Shown: positions 1-8,335, counted from the stretch's first letter. The stretch: 12,949 bases of DNA from Bacteroidales bacterium UBA6408 (GCA_002439805.1 DJPQ01000012.1:30921-43869); one strand, 5' to 3'. A program made the numbers and translations. Notes: generated from the sequence alone by a model not told the origin.

Positions 1-1
1 G

Positions 2-2200
2 ATCGTCTATGCCGTGACCTCGGCCGCGACACTCGACAGCGCGCTTGTGAAGAATGAGCGTCTGCTCGGAGACGTTGAGGGCTGCGGATGTCTTTGTCCG
101 GGCTGTGACCGCAGGGAATGCGGCGGTGCCGTCGGTGATAATGTTTCTGGAAAATCGTTGGATGTCAGTACGATAAGCTCCGTTATTCCGTCGCGGAATG
201 CTCAGGAAAGGCGGCTCGCGCTCTGGCGCGGCTTTCTGGACGGGCATCCGAATCTCACGGAAGAACTTGGGGAGGCCGCTCTCAAGGCCGGATTTTCCTC
301 AAAGGCGTTCAGCCCGTTCGTTCAGACCGTTTCCCGGGACTGGCAGCCGCAGCCGGCGGCATATTTCTCTCCGCTTGCAGAAACTCTCGGCAGGTCATTC
401 ATCCTGAAAGCGGAGGCTGCTGTTCGCGAAACCTCCTGCGGAAACCCCTGCGGAACCGACCGCGCAACCCCTGAGCCGGCTGCGGAGACTCCGGAGGCCG
501 CCATAACCCTCGTCAACTACATTCACGTCCCGTCGGCGGCCCGCGCCGAACTGGAAAATGCTTGGAACACAAGATTTTTCGACGCCGACACATTCTTTTT
601 CAGCGCATCGGACCTCGGCACGCAGCTCGTCTCCATGCTTTCCGAAGAATTCGACTATATAGGCATCGTCTGCGGACTCATCGTGTTCATATTCCTTTGG
701 CTCTCATTCGGCCGCCTCGAACTCAGCCTCCTCGCATTTCTTCCGCTCGCCGTCAGCTGGGTGTGGATTCTGGGGCTCATGGGCATATTTTCGATAAAGT
801 TCAACATCGTGAACATAATCCTCGCGACGTTCATTTTCGGACAGGGCGACGACTACACGATATTCATCACCGAAGGCCTCATGACCGAATACGCCACGCG
901 GCGGAAAATCCTCGACTCCTACCGCAGCAGCGTCGCATTCTCCGCGATGATAATGTTCGTAGGCATCGGCACGCTCATCATCGCGCGGCATCCTGCAATG
1001 CGCTCGCTCGCGGAAGTCACCATCATCGGAATGCTCTCCGTCGTGCTGCTTGCCTATCTCATACCGCCGTTCATTTTCCGCATCCTTACGACCTCAAACG
1101 GCCAGCCCCGCGAATGTCCCGTGACTCTGCGCCGGCTCTGGAACTCGCTGCTTGCAATCGGCTTTTTTCTGCTCGCCGTACTTTTCCTTGTCCCCGGTAC
1201 GAAACTCTATTTTCTGACCGGACGCTCCGAGAAAAGACGCCTGCGCTACCACATCTTCCTTCAGAGGCTCTGCCGCTTCATAATCAATCATATACCCGGA
1301 GTGAAATTCTCGTGGAAGAACGCTTCGGGAGAGTCCTTCGACAGACCGGCCGTCATAGTCTGCAATCACCAGTCGCATCTTGACGTGATGTTTCTTATGG
1401 CTCTTTCCCCGAAAATCGTGATTCTCACCAACGACTGGGTGTGGAACAACATCTTCTACCGGACAATCATCCGTGCGGCGGAGTTCTATCCTGTCTCCAA
1501 CGGCTTGGAATCCAATGAGAAACGGCTTGCGGAACTCGTTGCCAGGGGTTATTCCGTCGTGGTCTTTCCCGAGGGGACCCGCAGCGCCGACTGCTCGATT
1601 GGACGCTTCCATCGCGGGGCCTTTGAACTTGCTGAGAGGCTTGGACTTGACGTGCTTCCTGTCTTGATTCACGGCTTCGGGCACATTCTGCCCAAACGCG
1701 ACTTCATGCTCCGCGAGGGCGAGATTTACGGCGAGGTGCTTCCGAGGGTTGCGCTCTCTGCGGCCGGGGCGGACCTGAAGTCTCGCACAAGATGGTTTCG
1801 GGCATTCTATCTTTCTGAATATGAGCGTGTACGCCGCGAGAGGGAGACTCCGGAATATTTCGTGCCTTACATAAAGCTGCAATACGCCTACAAGGGAAAG
1901 GACATCGAGAGGGAATGCCGCGTGCAGTTGAGGGAAATGTCGTGGATATATGAAATTCCGATGAACACGCGGGAATATGCCGTCGAGAACTGCGGCATCG
2001 GTGCGGGGGCGCTTGCTTTGGCGTTGAGCCGGCCGTGTATGCAGGTGTATGCGAGCGACCCCGATGCGGAAAAACTGGCTGTCGCCCTGAACTGTGCCGC
2101 AGTTCCGGAGAATCTGCATTATGTTGATGCCGAGGGGCGTGAACTTGTTCCGGACTCCGCTGAGGAGATGCCGGAGGTGAATGGGGGTATGGAGGAGTGA
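2..2200 (+). CDS. MMPL exporter / PlsC acyltransferase / SAM-methyltransferase-like fusion (5' partial)
   Basis: The reading frame is open from base 2, so the true start lies upstream; GTG at 14 is only an internal codon. Numbering from that codon: about 1-210 is a periplasmic loop, and 215-232, 236-257, 307-325, 334-357 and 376-395 are membrane helices with the RND/MMPL-type motif GQGDDYTIF (276-284). Residues ~415-600 are a PlsC-type acyltransferase with NHQSHLD (HX4D, His452/Asp457) and FPEGTRS (518-524). Residues ~612-715 resemble the start of a class I SAM-dependent methyltransferase (GIGAG at 661-665, acidic DPD after the second strand). Trifunctional proteins of this order are known from Bacteroidota aryl-polyene/flexirubin clusters, where the exporter part is thought to carry the pigment or lipid to the outer membrane and the acyltransferase to esterify it. 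The next gene starts 3 nt after the stop. Odd points: a Cys-rich loop near residue 24 and a short methyltransferase tail. Confidence 0.88.
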   Translation: MVYAVTSAATLDSALVKNERLLGDVEGCGCLCPGCDRRECGGAVGDNVSGKSLDVSTISSVIPSRNAQERRLALWRGFLDGHPNLTEELGEAALKAGFSSKAFSPFVQTVSRDWQPQPAAYFSPLAETLGRSFILKAEAAVRETSCGNPCGTDRATPEPAAETPEAAITLVNYIHVPSAARAELENAWNTRFFDADTFFFSASDLGTQLVSMLSEEFDYIGIVCGLIVFIFLWLSFGRLELSLLAFLPLAVSWVWILGLMGIFSIKFNIVNIILATFIFGQGDDYTIFITEGLMTEYATRRKILDSYRSSVAFSAMIMFVGIGTLIIARHPAMRSLAEVTIIGMLSVVLLAYLIPPFIFRILTTSNGQPRECPVTLRRLWNSLLAIGFFLLAVLFLVPGTKLYFLTGRSEKRRLRYHIFLQRLCRFIINHIPGVKFSWKNASGESFDRPAVIVCNHQSHLDVMFLMALSPKIVILTNDWVWNNIFYRTIIRAAEFYPVSNGLESNEKRLAELVARGYSVVVFPEGTRSADCSIGRFHRGAFELAERLGLDVLPVLIHGFGHILPKRDFMLREGEIYGEVLPRVALSAAGADLKSRTRWFRAFYLSEYERVRRERETPEYFVPYIKLQYAYKGKDIERECRVQLREMSWIYEIPMNTREYAVENCGIGAGALALALSRPCMQVYASDPDAEKLAVALNCAAVPENLHYVDAEGRELVPDSAEEMPEVNGGMEE

Positions 2201-2203
2201 CGG

Positions 2204-4081
2204 ATGAACGGGAAGATTATCGGGATGACGACGGGGTGTGTCGGTGGTGCGGAGGCGCGGACTGAGAAAGCGGTGACGATGACGGCGGGAAGGACGGCGG
2301 TCATAATCGGCGGCGGCATGGGCGGTCTGATTACGGGGGCGATGCTTTCGCGCCTGGGTTGGCGCGTGACCGTGCTTGAAAGGAACAGGAATGTGGGCGG
2401 CGGACTCCAGACTTTCCGGCGCGGCGGAGTGGATTTCTGCCCCGGAATGCACCTTGTCGGAGGCTCTGACGGGGGAGCGGCAGTGGCACTGCTGCGCCGT
2501 CTCGGAGTTGATGTGCGGCTGGAAAGCTGTCCTCAGACGGTTCTGCTGTCTTCGGCAGGCGTGTTCCCGGAGGCTGGGGCAGGCGCGTTTCAGGAGGCTG
2601 GGGCAGGCGTGTTCCCGGAGACTCTCTCATGTGCGAGGACTGCGGCGGAGCGGGGCTCCGGAGCGTTTGCGGAATACCGCATCCCTCAGGGCGTTGAGGC
2701 GTTCTACAGCTATTTCGCGGAAAGGTTTCCGGAAAGTTCGGCGGAATTGAGACGCTACCTTGACAGGATGCAGGAAATATATGACAGCGTCCCGTTGCTG
2801 AAGCTCGGCTCAAGTGATTCGGAGTTTTCGGAAGGCGATGACCTGACTTCCATATTTTCCGACGGCCGTGTGATTTCTTATGTCCCTGACGGTGACGCGC
2901 TTATGCCTGCGGACGAGTTTGTCGCAAAGTACATCTCCGACAACCGGCTGAGGACTGTGCTCGGATGGCTGAACCCTCTGACGGGGGCGATTCCCGGCAT
3001 CACTCCGGCTTATGTCCACGCGATAATCAACATCCTGTACATCAGCGGCAGTTCCCGGTTTGCCGGAGGCACGAAACCTATAGTCGAACGGCTTGTCGGC
3101 ATCATTGAGGGCGCGGGAGGAGCGGTTAAGGCCGGCTGTGCGGCGACAGAGATTCTTGTCGGACAGGACGGTTCCGGAGATTCGTCACAGGAGAGTCAAT
3201 CCGCGCCTCTGGCGTGTCGCTCCGCCTCCCCGGCTGGTCAATCTGCGGCCTGCGGCGGGACGGGCGCGGGCAGGCGGAAAGTTACCGGGGTCAGATGCTC
3301 CGACGGAAATGTATATGCGGCAGACATATACATATCCGACATCCATCCTTCTGCCCTCGCCGCTCTTTGTCCTCCTGATGCCTTCCCGAAGGCTTTTCGT
3401 CGTCGTCTCGCGGCGCAGAAGCCCGGCATCTCGATGTTCAGCCTCTACATAAAGCTTCGTGACGCGGTCGCGCCGGGCGGAATGAAGCTCGCGGATGGCG
3501 CTGCGGCTGATGAGATGAATCTCGCGGCTGACGGCAGGAGCGCCGACGCCTCCGGGGCGGCCGAGTTCATTCTGGAGGGCGACTCCGGCTCCGCGTGGCG
3601 GCCGTGGGGAGAAATCATGTATTTCCGTGACGGGAACGCCCTTACGGTCATGGCTCCGATGTCCTGCGATGAGGTCGCCGGGTGGAAGGGCACGGCTCCG
3701 GGGCGTCGTCCGAAAGAATACCGGCAGTGGATTGCCGAGCGCACGGAACGGCTGCTCAGCCGCATTGAACGGCTTGAACCCGGATTCCGGAGCCGCATTG
3801 AGACCTGCCTGCCGGCTTCTCCTCTTACACTCGGGGACTATCTTGGCGACCCGGACGGCGCGGCCTACGGGTTCCGCATCGACTCGTCCGCCCCGTCATT
3901 TTCCCGCTTCGGCCCGAAGACATATCTCGATAATCTTTATATGACAGGACAGAATGCCGGACTTCACGGACTCTGCGGAGTCTCGATGACCTCGATTCTC
4001 ACGGTGAATGCAATTTGTGCGGAGGCTGACGCTTCACAGATGGTCAAGAGGAAAGCTGATTATATTGTAAATGATTTATAA
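2204..4081 (+). CDS. Phytoene-desaturase-like FAD/NAD(P) oxidoreductase of the pigment cluster
   Basis: The protein has 625 aa. A Rossmann dinucleotide fold starts at residue 32, with GGGMGG at 36-41 and Glu59 at the end of the second strand for the FAD ribose. A C-terminal FAD-binding motif lies around 578-600 (NLYMTGQNAG, then a GVSMTS segment), as in the CrtI/COG1233 family. Such enzymes occur in flexirubin and aryl-polyene clusters; oxidation or desaturation of the polyene or its aryl head is the likely role but is inferred. The start at 2204 has GGAGG 12 nt upstream and lies 3 nt after the previous stop, so translation is probably coupled. ATG at 2279, just ahead of the Rossmann strand, is the alternative, and the 25 residues between look unstructured. 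Three Gly/Ala/Ser-rich stretches (about 119-141, 321-357 and 420-455) look like inserts and would account for the protein being longer than the roughly 500 aa usual in the family. Confidence 0.87.
   Translation: MNGKIIGMTTGCVGGAEARTEKAVTMTAGRTAVIIGGGMGGLITGAMLSRLGWRVTVLERNRNVGGGLQTFRRGGVDFCPGMHLVGGSDGGAAVALLRRLGVDVRLESCPQTVLLSSAGVFPEAGAGAFQEAGAGVFPETLSCARTAAERGSGAFAEYRIPQGVEAFYSYFAERFPESSAELRRYLDRMQEIYDSVPLLKLGSSDSEFSEGDDLTSIFSDGRVISYVPDGDALMPADEFVAKYISDNRLRTVLGWLNPLTGAIPGITPAYVHAIINILYISGSSRFAGGTKPIVERLVGIIEGAGGAVKAGCAATEILVGQDGSGDSSQESQSAPLACRSASPAGQSAACGGTGAGRRKVTGVRCSDGNVYAADIYISDIHPSALAALCPPDAFPKAFRRRLAAQKPGISMFSLYIKLRDAVAPGGMKLADGAAADEMNLAADGRSADASGAAEFILEGDSGSAWRPWGEIMYFRDGNALTVMAPMSCDEVAGWKGTAPGRRPKEYRQWIAERTERLLSRIERLEPGFRSRIETCLPASPLTLGDYLGDPDGAAYGFRIDSSAPSFSRFGPKTYLDNLYMTGQNAGLHGLCGVSMTSILTVNAICAEADASQMVKRKADYIVNDL
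2558..2620 (+). repeat. In-frame 24-bp tandem repeat inside the oxidoreductase gene
   Basis: Two full 24-bp units (2558-2581 and 2582-2605) and a 15-bp partial unit (2606-2620) encode GVFPEAGA, GAFQEAGA and GVFPE. The first and third units match over the 15 bp they share. Since 24 is a multiple of 3, copy changes would keep the frame. It lies in a stretch that looks dispensable to the fold, consistent with recent replication slippage. Confidence 0.85.
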
Positions 4082-4091
4082 TAAATGATAT

Positions 4092-5408
4092 ATGCTGAAT
4101 TTTAAGAATATTGAGGGAGACATTGAGTTTTGCGGCGCTGACGAAATCCGGAACTTCCAGGACGGACTTCTGCGCGATGCGGTCGAATATCTTGCGGAGC
4201 ATTCGGGCTATTATCGGCGTATGTTTCGCGAAAGCGGGATTGATGTCGGAGATATACGGACGATTGACGACCTCGCGCATATTCCATTTACGGAAAAGCG
4301 TGACCTGCAGCTGTATAACGAGGAATTCCTCTGCTGCCCGAAGGCGAAAATCGTCGATTACATCACGACTTCCGGCACGCTCGGCGAGCCTGTGACTTTC
4401 GGCTGTTCGGAGCATGACCTTCAGAGGCTTGCCTACAACGAGAAAAAATCGTTCGCCTGTGCGGGGCTGAAGCCTGGAAGCATCCTCCAGCTGATGACCA
4501 CCCTTGACAAACGCTTTATGGCGGGGCTTGCCTACTTCTTGGGAATCAGGGAGTTGGGCGCGAGCATCATCCGTGTCGGGAATGGGATTCCGGAGCTTCA
4601 GTGGGACACGATTCGTCGTCTGAAGCCGGACACTCTGATGTGCGTGCCGTCGTTCATCCTGCGCCTGCTCCAGTACGCGGAGGAACACGGGATTGACTGG
4701 AGGGAAAGTTCCGTGCGGCGAATCATCGGCATCGGCGAGGGGCTGCGTGACCAGAACTTCGAGCTGAATCTGCTCGGACGGAAGATTAAGGAAAAGTGGG
4801 ACGTGGACCTGTATGCCACCTATTCATCGACGGAGATGGGCGCGACTTTCTCCGAATGCCGGTACGGCTGCGGCGGTCATGTGCATCCGGAACTGATTAT
4901 TGTCGAGATAATCGGCGAGGACAACCTTCCGGTGCCGGACGGGCAGCCGGGCGAGGTGGTCGTGACGACTCTCGGGGTGGAGGCGATGCCGCTTCTGCGC
5001 TTCCGCACCGGGGACATTGCCGCGAAGATTGTCGAGCCTTGCCGCTGCGGACGCAATTCCTACCGGCTGACTCCGCTTGTGGGGCGCAAGAACAATATGA
5101 TTAAGCTAAAGGGCACGACTCTCTATCCTCCTGCGCTGAACGACGTGCTGGACAACACGGACTATGTGGAGAACTATGTGGTCGTGGTGCGTGACAGCGA
5201 CGCGGGGACCGACGAGGTCGTGGTGCGGGTAGGGTTGAAAGGCAGCCCTTCCGATGATGTGGTGAAGGACCTCAAGGACCGTTTCCGCTCGCGTGTGAGG
5301 GTTGCCCCGATTGTTGAGGTCCGCCCTGTCGAGGAAATCCGCGCCGTGAACTTTCCGGCGAAGAGCCGCAAGCCGGTCAAGTTCGTCGATGAAAGAACGA
5401 CGAAATAA
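4092..5408 (+). CDS. PaaK-like acyl-CoA ligase / acyl-adenylating enzyme
   Basis: The 438-aa length fits the phenylacetate-CoA ligase (PaaK) family. The adenylate-forming core motifs are visible: TSGTLGEP (93-100, phosphate loop), YSSTEMG (244-250), RFRTGDIA (303-310) and GRKNNMIKLKG (331-341), with Lys-rich SRKPVK near the C-terminus. A C-x3-CG-x2-H pattern at 256-264 and C-x-C at 317-319 resemble a metal-binding patch seen in some PaaK relatives. The likely reaction is ATP-dependent activation of an aromatic or other carboxylic acid. In aryl-polyene/flexirubin clusters the ligase supplies the aryl starter, so a hydroxyaryl or cinnamate-type substrate is the best guess, not proven by sequence. 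The gene begins 10 nt after the oxidoreductase. There is no clear Shine-Dalgarno, only A/T-rich leader, as is common in Bacteroidota. Confidence 0.88.
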   Translation: MLNFKNIEGDIEFCGADEIRNFQDGLLRDAVEYLAEHSGYYRRMFRESGIDVGDIRTIDDLAHIPFTEKRDLQLYNEEFLCCPKAKIVDYITTSGTLGEPVTFGCSEHDLQRLAYNEKKSFACAGLKPGSILQLMTTLDKRFMAGLAYFLGIRELGASIIRVGNGIPELQWDTIRRLKPDTLMCVPSFILRLLQYAEEHGIDWRESSVRRIIGIGEGLRDQNFELNLLGRKIKEKWDVDLYATYSSTEMGATFSECRYGCGGHVHPELIIVEIIGEDNLPVPDGQPGEVVVTTLGVEAMPLLRFRTGDIAAKIVEPCRCGRNSYRLTPLVGRKNNMIKLKGTTLYPPALNDVLDNTDYVENYVVVVRDSDAGTDEVVVRVGLKGSPSDDVVKDLKDRFRSRVRVAPIVEVRPVEEIRAVNFPAKSRKPVKFVDERTTK

Positions 5409-5445
5409 CAGCAGATAAGAGAATTAAATTTATCCTCATAAAGAA

Positions 5446-5480
5446 TTTGGATTAGATTTTTGGGGATAGATTTATTTTTG
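5446..5480 (+). promoter_or_regulatory. Possible Bacteroidota-type promoter before the ketosynthase gene
   Basis: TTTG at 5446-5449 and TATTTTTG (TAnnTTTG) at 5473-5480 lie 23 nt apart, a little wider than the usual 19-21. They sit in the only long gap (139 nt, AT-rich) within the pigment genes. An imperfect inverted repeat (5425-5435 with 5464-5474, one G:T mismatch) overlaps, followed by TTTTT, so a weak internal terminator or attenuator is an alternative reading. Confidence 0.35.
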
Positions 5481-5548
5481 AAGAGGGAGTGTACTGGAGT
5501 ACTCGACCGATGAAAAAATAAATATAGACCAAAAAGATATACAAATAT

Positions 5549-6769
5549 ATGAATAGAGTGGTTATAACGGGATTGGGTATATGGTCCTGCATAGGGAAGA
5601 ACATTGGCGAGGTCCGGAACTCCCTGTGGAACGGACGGTCGGGGATTGTGCTGGACGCCTCCCGCAAGGAACTTGGATTCAGGAGCGCACTGACGGGAAA
5701 GGTTGAGATGCCGGAGCTGAAGGGCATGCTGTCCCGCGCACAGCGGAACTATATGCCGGAGCAGGCGAAGTATGCATGGTGCGCCACCTCCGAGGCTCTG
5801 CGCAATGCGCGGATAGACCAGGACTGGCTGGACGGTCATGAGGTCGGGATTCTCTACGGCGGGGACAGCTCCGTGGAACCGGCGGTGAAGGCCGTTGACG
5901 CCGTGCGGGAAAAGCGGGACACGGTGATGTGCGGCTCAGGGGCAATCTTCCAGTCGATGAACTCCACCGTGACCATGAACCTCAGCTGCATTTTCCACCT
6001 CAGGGGCATAAACATGACCGTTTCCGGGGCCTGTGCCAGCGGCTCGCACGCCATCGGACTGGCATCCCTGCTGATTGCGGACGGACTGCAGGATATGATT
6101 GTCTGCGGCGGAGCGCAGGAAGTCAATCCGTGGTCGGTCTGCTCCTTCGACGGGATTTCCGCGTTTTCCACAAGGGAGGACGCTCCGGAGCAGGCCTCGC
6201 GACCCTTTGACCGCGACCGTGACGGACTTGTCCCGAGCGGCGGCGCGGCAACCGTGATTCTGGAAAGCTACGAGTCGGCGGTCCGTCGCGGAGCCCCGAT
6301 TCTCGCGGAGGTGCTCGGCTATGGCTTCTCCTCAAACGGCGACCACATATCATCTCCCAACGTCGACGGCCCGGTGCGCTCCCTTGAGATGGCTCTGCGC
6401 CGCTCCGGACTCCGGGCCTCCGACATCGGCTACATCAACGCCCACGCTACCTCCACTCATGTCGGTGACGCCAACGAGGCCAAGGCCATTCTCCGCGTCT
6501 TCGGCGAGCGAAGCGTCGAGGTCACCAGCACAAAGTCCCAGACCGGGCACGAGATGTGGATGGCCGGGGCCAGCGAGGTGATATACTCCATGCTGATGAT
6601 GAAGGGCGGTTTCATAGCCCCGAATCTCAATTTTGAGAACCCGGACGAGGATTCGGCGCACCTGCTCATTCCGTCCGTCCGTACAGAAAAGAAATTCGAC
6701 ACATTTCTTTCCAATTCCTTCGGCTTCGGAGGGACAAATTCATCATTGATAATCAGGGATATGCGTTAG
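5549..6769 (+). CDS. FabF-like beta-ketoacyl-ACP synthase of the aryl-polyene/flexirubin type
   Basis: The 406-aa protein has the complete thiolase-fold catalytic triad: Cys162 in SGACASG, His299 in NAHATSTHVGD and His334 in KSQTGHEMWMAG. The glycine-rich FGFGGTNSS end (391-399) is also typical. It would condense malonyl-ACP with the growing chain by decarboxylative Claisen condensation, in the cytoplasm. The residues after the second active-site His (EMWMAGASE in place of the FabF-like LLGAAGxxE) and THVGD in place of TPxGD or TPxND set it apart from housekeeping FabF. I take this to be the specialised-metabolism clade, as the neighbours also suggest. ATG 5549 is the first start in frame before the VVITGLG opening strand. 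No ACP or partner ketosynthase is visible here; these probably lie upstream of the window. Confidence 0.92.
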   Translation: MNRVVITGLGIWSCIGKNIGEVRNSLWNGRSGIVLDASRKELGFRSALTGKVEMPELKGMLSRAQRNYMPEQAKYAWCATSEALRNARIDQDWLDGHEVGILYGGDSSVEPAVKAVDAVREKRDTVMCGSGAIFQSMNSTVTMNLSCIFHLRGINMTVSGACASGSHAIGLASLLIADGLQDMIVCGGAQEVNPWSVCSFDGISAFSTREDAPEQASRPFDRDRDGLVPSGGAATVILESYESAVRRGAPILAEVLGYGFSSNGDHISSPNVDGPVRSLEMALRRSGLRASDIGYINAHATSTHVGDANEAKAILRVFGERSVEVTSTKSQTGHEMWMAGASEVIYSMLMMKGGFIAPNLNFENPDEDSAHLLIPSVRTEKKFDTFLSNSFGFGGTNSSLIIRDMR

Positions 6770-6792
6770 CGCGGTCCCTAAAAACCGAGAAT

Positions 6793-7518
6793 ATGAAAAC
6801 TGCATTGGTTACCGGCGGAAGCCGTGGAATAGGACGCGCGGTGTGCGTCGAACTGGCAAAGAGGGGATACCACGTGATTGTGAACTATGTTTCCAGCGAG
6901 GCCAAGGCTCTGGAGACCCTGACTCAGATTCGCGAGACAGGCGGCGACGGGGAACTGCTGAAGTTCGACGTCGCGGACAGGGCGGCCGTCGCCGATGCCC
7001 TGAACGGCTGGGCGGACGGGCATCCGGGGGAATATGTTGAGGTTCTGGTGAACAATGCCGGCGTGCGGCGCGACAATCTGCTGGTCTGGATGGAGGACGA
7101 GGACTGGGACCGGGTGCTCGACACGAGTCTCGGAGGGTTTTATAATGTGACTCGTCTGCTGATTAAACCGATGATTCTCAGGAAGTTCGGGCGCGTGGTC
7201 AATGTGGCGTCCCTCTCCGGGCTCAAGGGACTTCCGGGACAGTGCAACTACTCTGCGGCAAAGGGAGGCCTCATCGCCGCGACCAAGGCCCTGGCTCAGG
7301 AGGTTGCCAGAAAGGGCGTGACGGTCAATGCCGTGGCCCCGGGCTTCATCCGCACGGACATGGTCGAGGGGCTTGACGAGGCGGAGCTGCGCAGGACAAT
7401 TCCTGCCGGCCGTTTCGGGACTCCCGAGGAGGTCGCCTCGCTTGTAGGTTTCCTTGTCTCAAAGGAGGCTTCATACATTACGGGGCAGTGCATCGGCATA
7501 AACGGCGGGCTTTACTGA
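6793..7518 (+). CDS. fabG: 3-oxoacyl-ACP reductase, FabG-like SDR
   Basis: The 241 aa are a complete classical short-chain dehydrogenase/reductase. It has the NAD(P) motif TGGSRGIG (7-14), NNAG (87-90) and the catalytic residues Ser140, Tyr153 and Lys157 (YSAAK) at the usual spacing. The C-terminal GQCIGINGGLY is the FabG ending. It would reduce 3-ketoacyl-ACP to 3-hydroxyacyl-ACP with NADPH, after the ketosynthase encoded 23 nt upstream. Because it sits at the end of the pigment genes it is probably a cluster-dedicated copy, not the housekeeping fatty-acid FabG; this is inferred from position only. It appears to be the last gene of the operon, as the gap that follows holds a strong hairpin and then a different functional class. 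Confidence 0.92.
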   Translation: MKTALVTGGSRGIGRAVCVELAKRGYHVIVNYVSSEAKALETLTQIRETGGDGELLKFDVADRAAVADALNGWADGHPGEYVEVLVNNAGVRRDNLLVWMEDEDWDRVLDTSLGGFYNVTRLLIKPMILRKFGRVVNVASLSGLKGLPGQCNYSAAKGGLIAATKALAQEVARKGVTVNAVAPGFIRTDMVEGLDEAELRRTIPAGRFGTPEEVASLVGFLVSKEASYITGQCIGINGGLY

Positions 7519-7606
7519 TTCGTTCCGGCTTCGGCTGATTTGTGGCGGTTCCAACTGGTTCTGCCTCGCATTTATTGGCGTGGGGCGTACTTTTTGCTTG
7601 GGGAGT

Positions 7607-7642
7607 GCGGCTCCGACGGAGAACCTGAGCCGTCGGAGCCGC
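7607..7642 (+). other. Perfect 13-bp GC-rich inverted repeat (hairpin) in front of the HAD gene
   Basis: The arms are 7607-7619 (GCGGCTCCGACGG) and 7630-7642, exact reverse complements, with a 10-nt loop. No T-run follows on either strand, so it is not a standard intrinsic terminator. The right arm ends 6 nt before the ATG at 7649, where a ribosome binding site would lie. It could mark the 3' end of the pigment mRNA or control translation of the next gene. Confidence 0.8.
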
Positions 7643-7648
7643 ATTCAG

Positions 7649-8305
7649 ATGTATATAGGAGACAAGCTTTTCATATTCGACCTCGACGGAACCCTCATTG
7701 ATTCCGTCGCCGACCTCGCCGCTGCGGGGAATCACACGCTGGCTCTGCACGGCTACCCTACGCACCCTCTTCAGTCCTACTACAAGTTTGTCGGCAACGG
7801 AATCGGCAAGCTTATGGAACGGGCGCTCCCCGAAGGCTCCAGACAGCTTGCGGAGTCTCTGCTGGACGATTTCCGCGCCTACTACAACATCCATCTCGCG
7901 GACAACACGAAGCCATATCCCGGAATCCCCGAACTCCTCTCCTACATTCAGTCCCAGGGCGCAAAAATAGCCGTCGCCTCCAACAAGTATCAGGCTGCCA
8001 CCGAAATGCTCGTCGGAAAGCTCTTTCCCGACATCCGTTTCAGTTCCATACATGGCCAGCGTGAAGGTGTCGCCCGCAAGCCCGACCCGGAGGTCGTGTT
8101 TGAAATCGCCGAGGAATCAGGTGCACGGCTCTCGGACATCATCTATGTGGGCGATTCCGACGTTGATATGCGCACTGCCGCCAATGCCGACGTCCGTGCG
8201 ATAGGCGTGACCTACGGCTTCTGCCCCGCCGAGACAGTCGCGTCCTTCCATCCGTGGAAAACGGCCCGCTCGGCTGCGGAGGTAATGGCTATCCTCGAAG
8301 CCTGA
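7649..8305 (+). CDS. HAD-superfamily phosphatase, phosphoglycolate phosphatase type
   Basis: The 218-aa length and motifs fit the Gph/PGP family. Motif I is FDLDGTLIDS (nucleophile Asp11, acid/base Asp13), motif II is ASN (Ser111), motif III is ARKPDP (Lys144) and motif IV is GDSDVD (Asp169, Asp173). A helical cap domain lies between motifs I and II (about 20-88). The likely reaction is hydrolysis of 2-phosphoglycolate or another small phosphomonoester in the cytoplasm; the substrate cannot be read from sequence. I chose ATG 7649 because motif I then begins at residue 11, as is usual. GTG 7580 would add 23 residues encoded by the hairpin. It is probably not part of the pigment pathway and is convergent with the lipoprotein gene, the two stops being only 30 nt apart. 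Confidence 0.9.
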   Translation: MYIGDKLFIFDLDGTLIDSVADLAAAGNHTLALHGYPTHPLQSYYKFVGNGIGKLMERALPEGSRQLAESLLDDFRAYYNIHLADNTKPYPGIPELLSYIQSQGAKIAVASNKYQAATEMLVGKLFPDIRFSSIHGQREGVARKPDPEVVFEIAEESGARLSDIIYVGDSDVDMRTAANADVRAIGVTYGFCPAETVASFHPWKTARSAAEVMAILEA

Positions 8306-8335
8306 ACGGGCCGTGAAAATTGTTTTCGGGAAATT

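Noticed and set aside
562..1383. Open frame of about 270 codons on + overlapping the MMPL gene
   Set aside because: Arg/His-rich shadow of the membrane-helix coding frame; no motif and fully contained in a well supported gene.
1094..2452. Long open frame (about 450 codons) on the - strand
   Set aside because: It lies antisense to the acyltransferase and oxidoreductase genes; its translation is His/Arg/Pro-rich without recognisable domains, typical of an antisense frame in GC-rich DNA.
5174..5839. Antisense frame across the ligase/ketosynthase gap
   Set aside because: Covers two supported genes and the AT-rich gap; no domain and biased composition.
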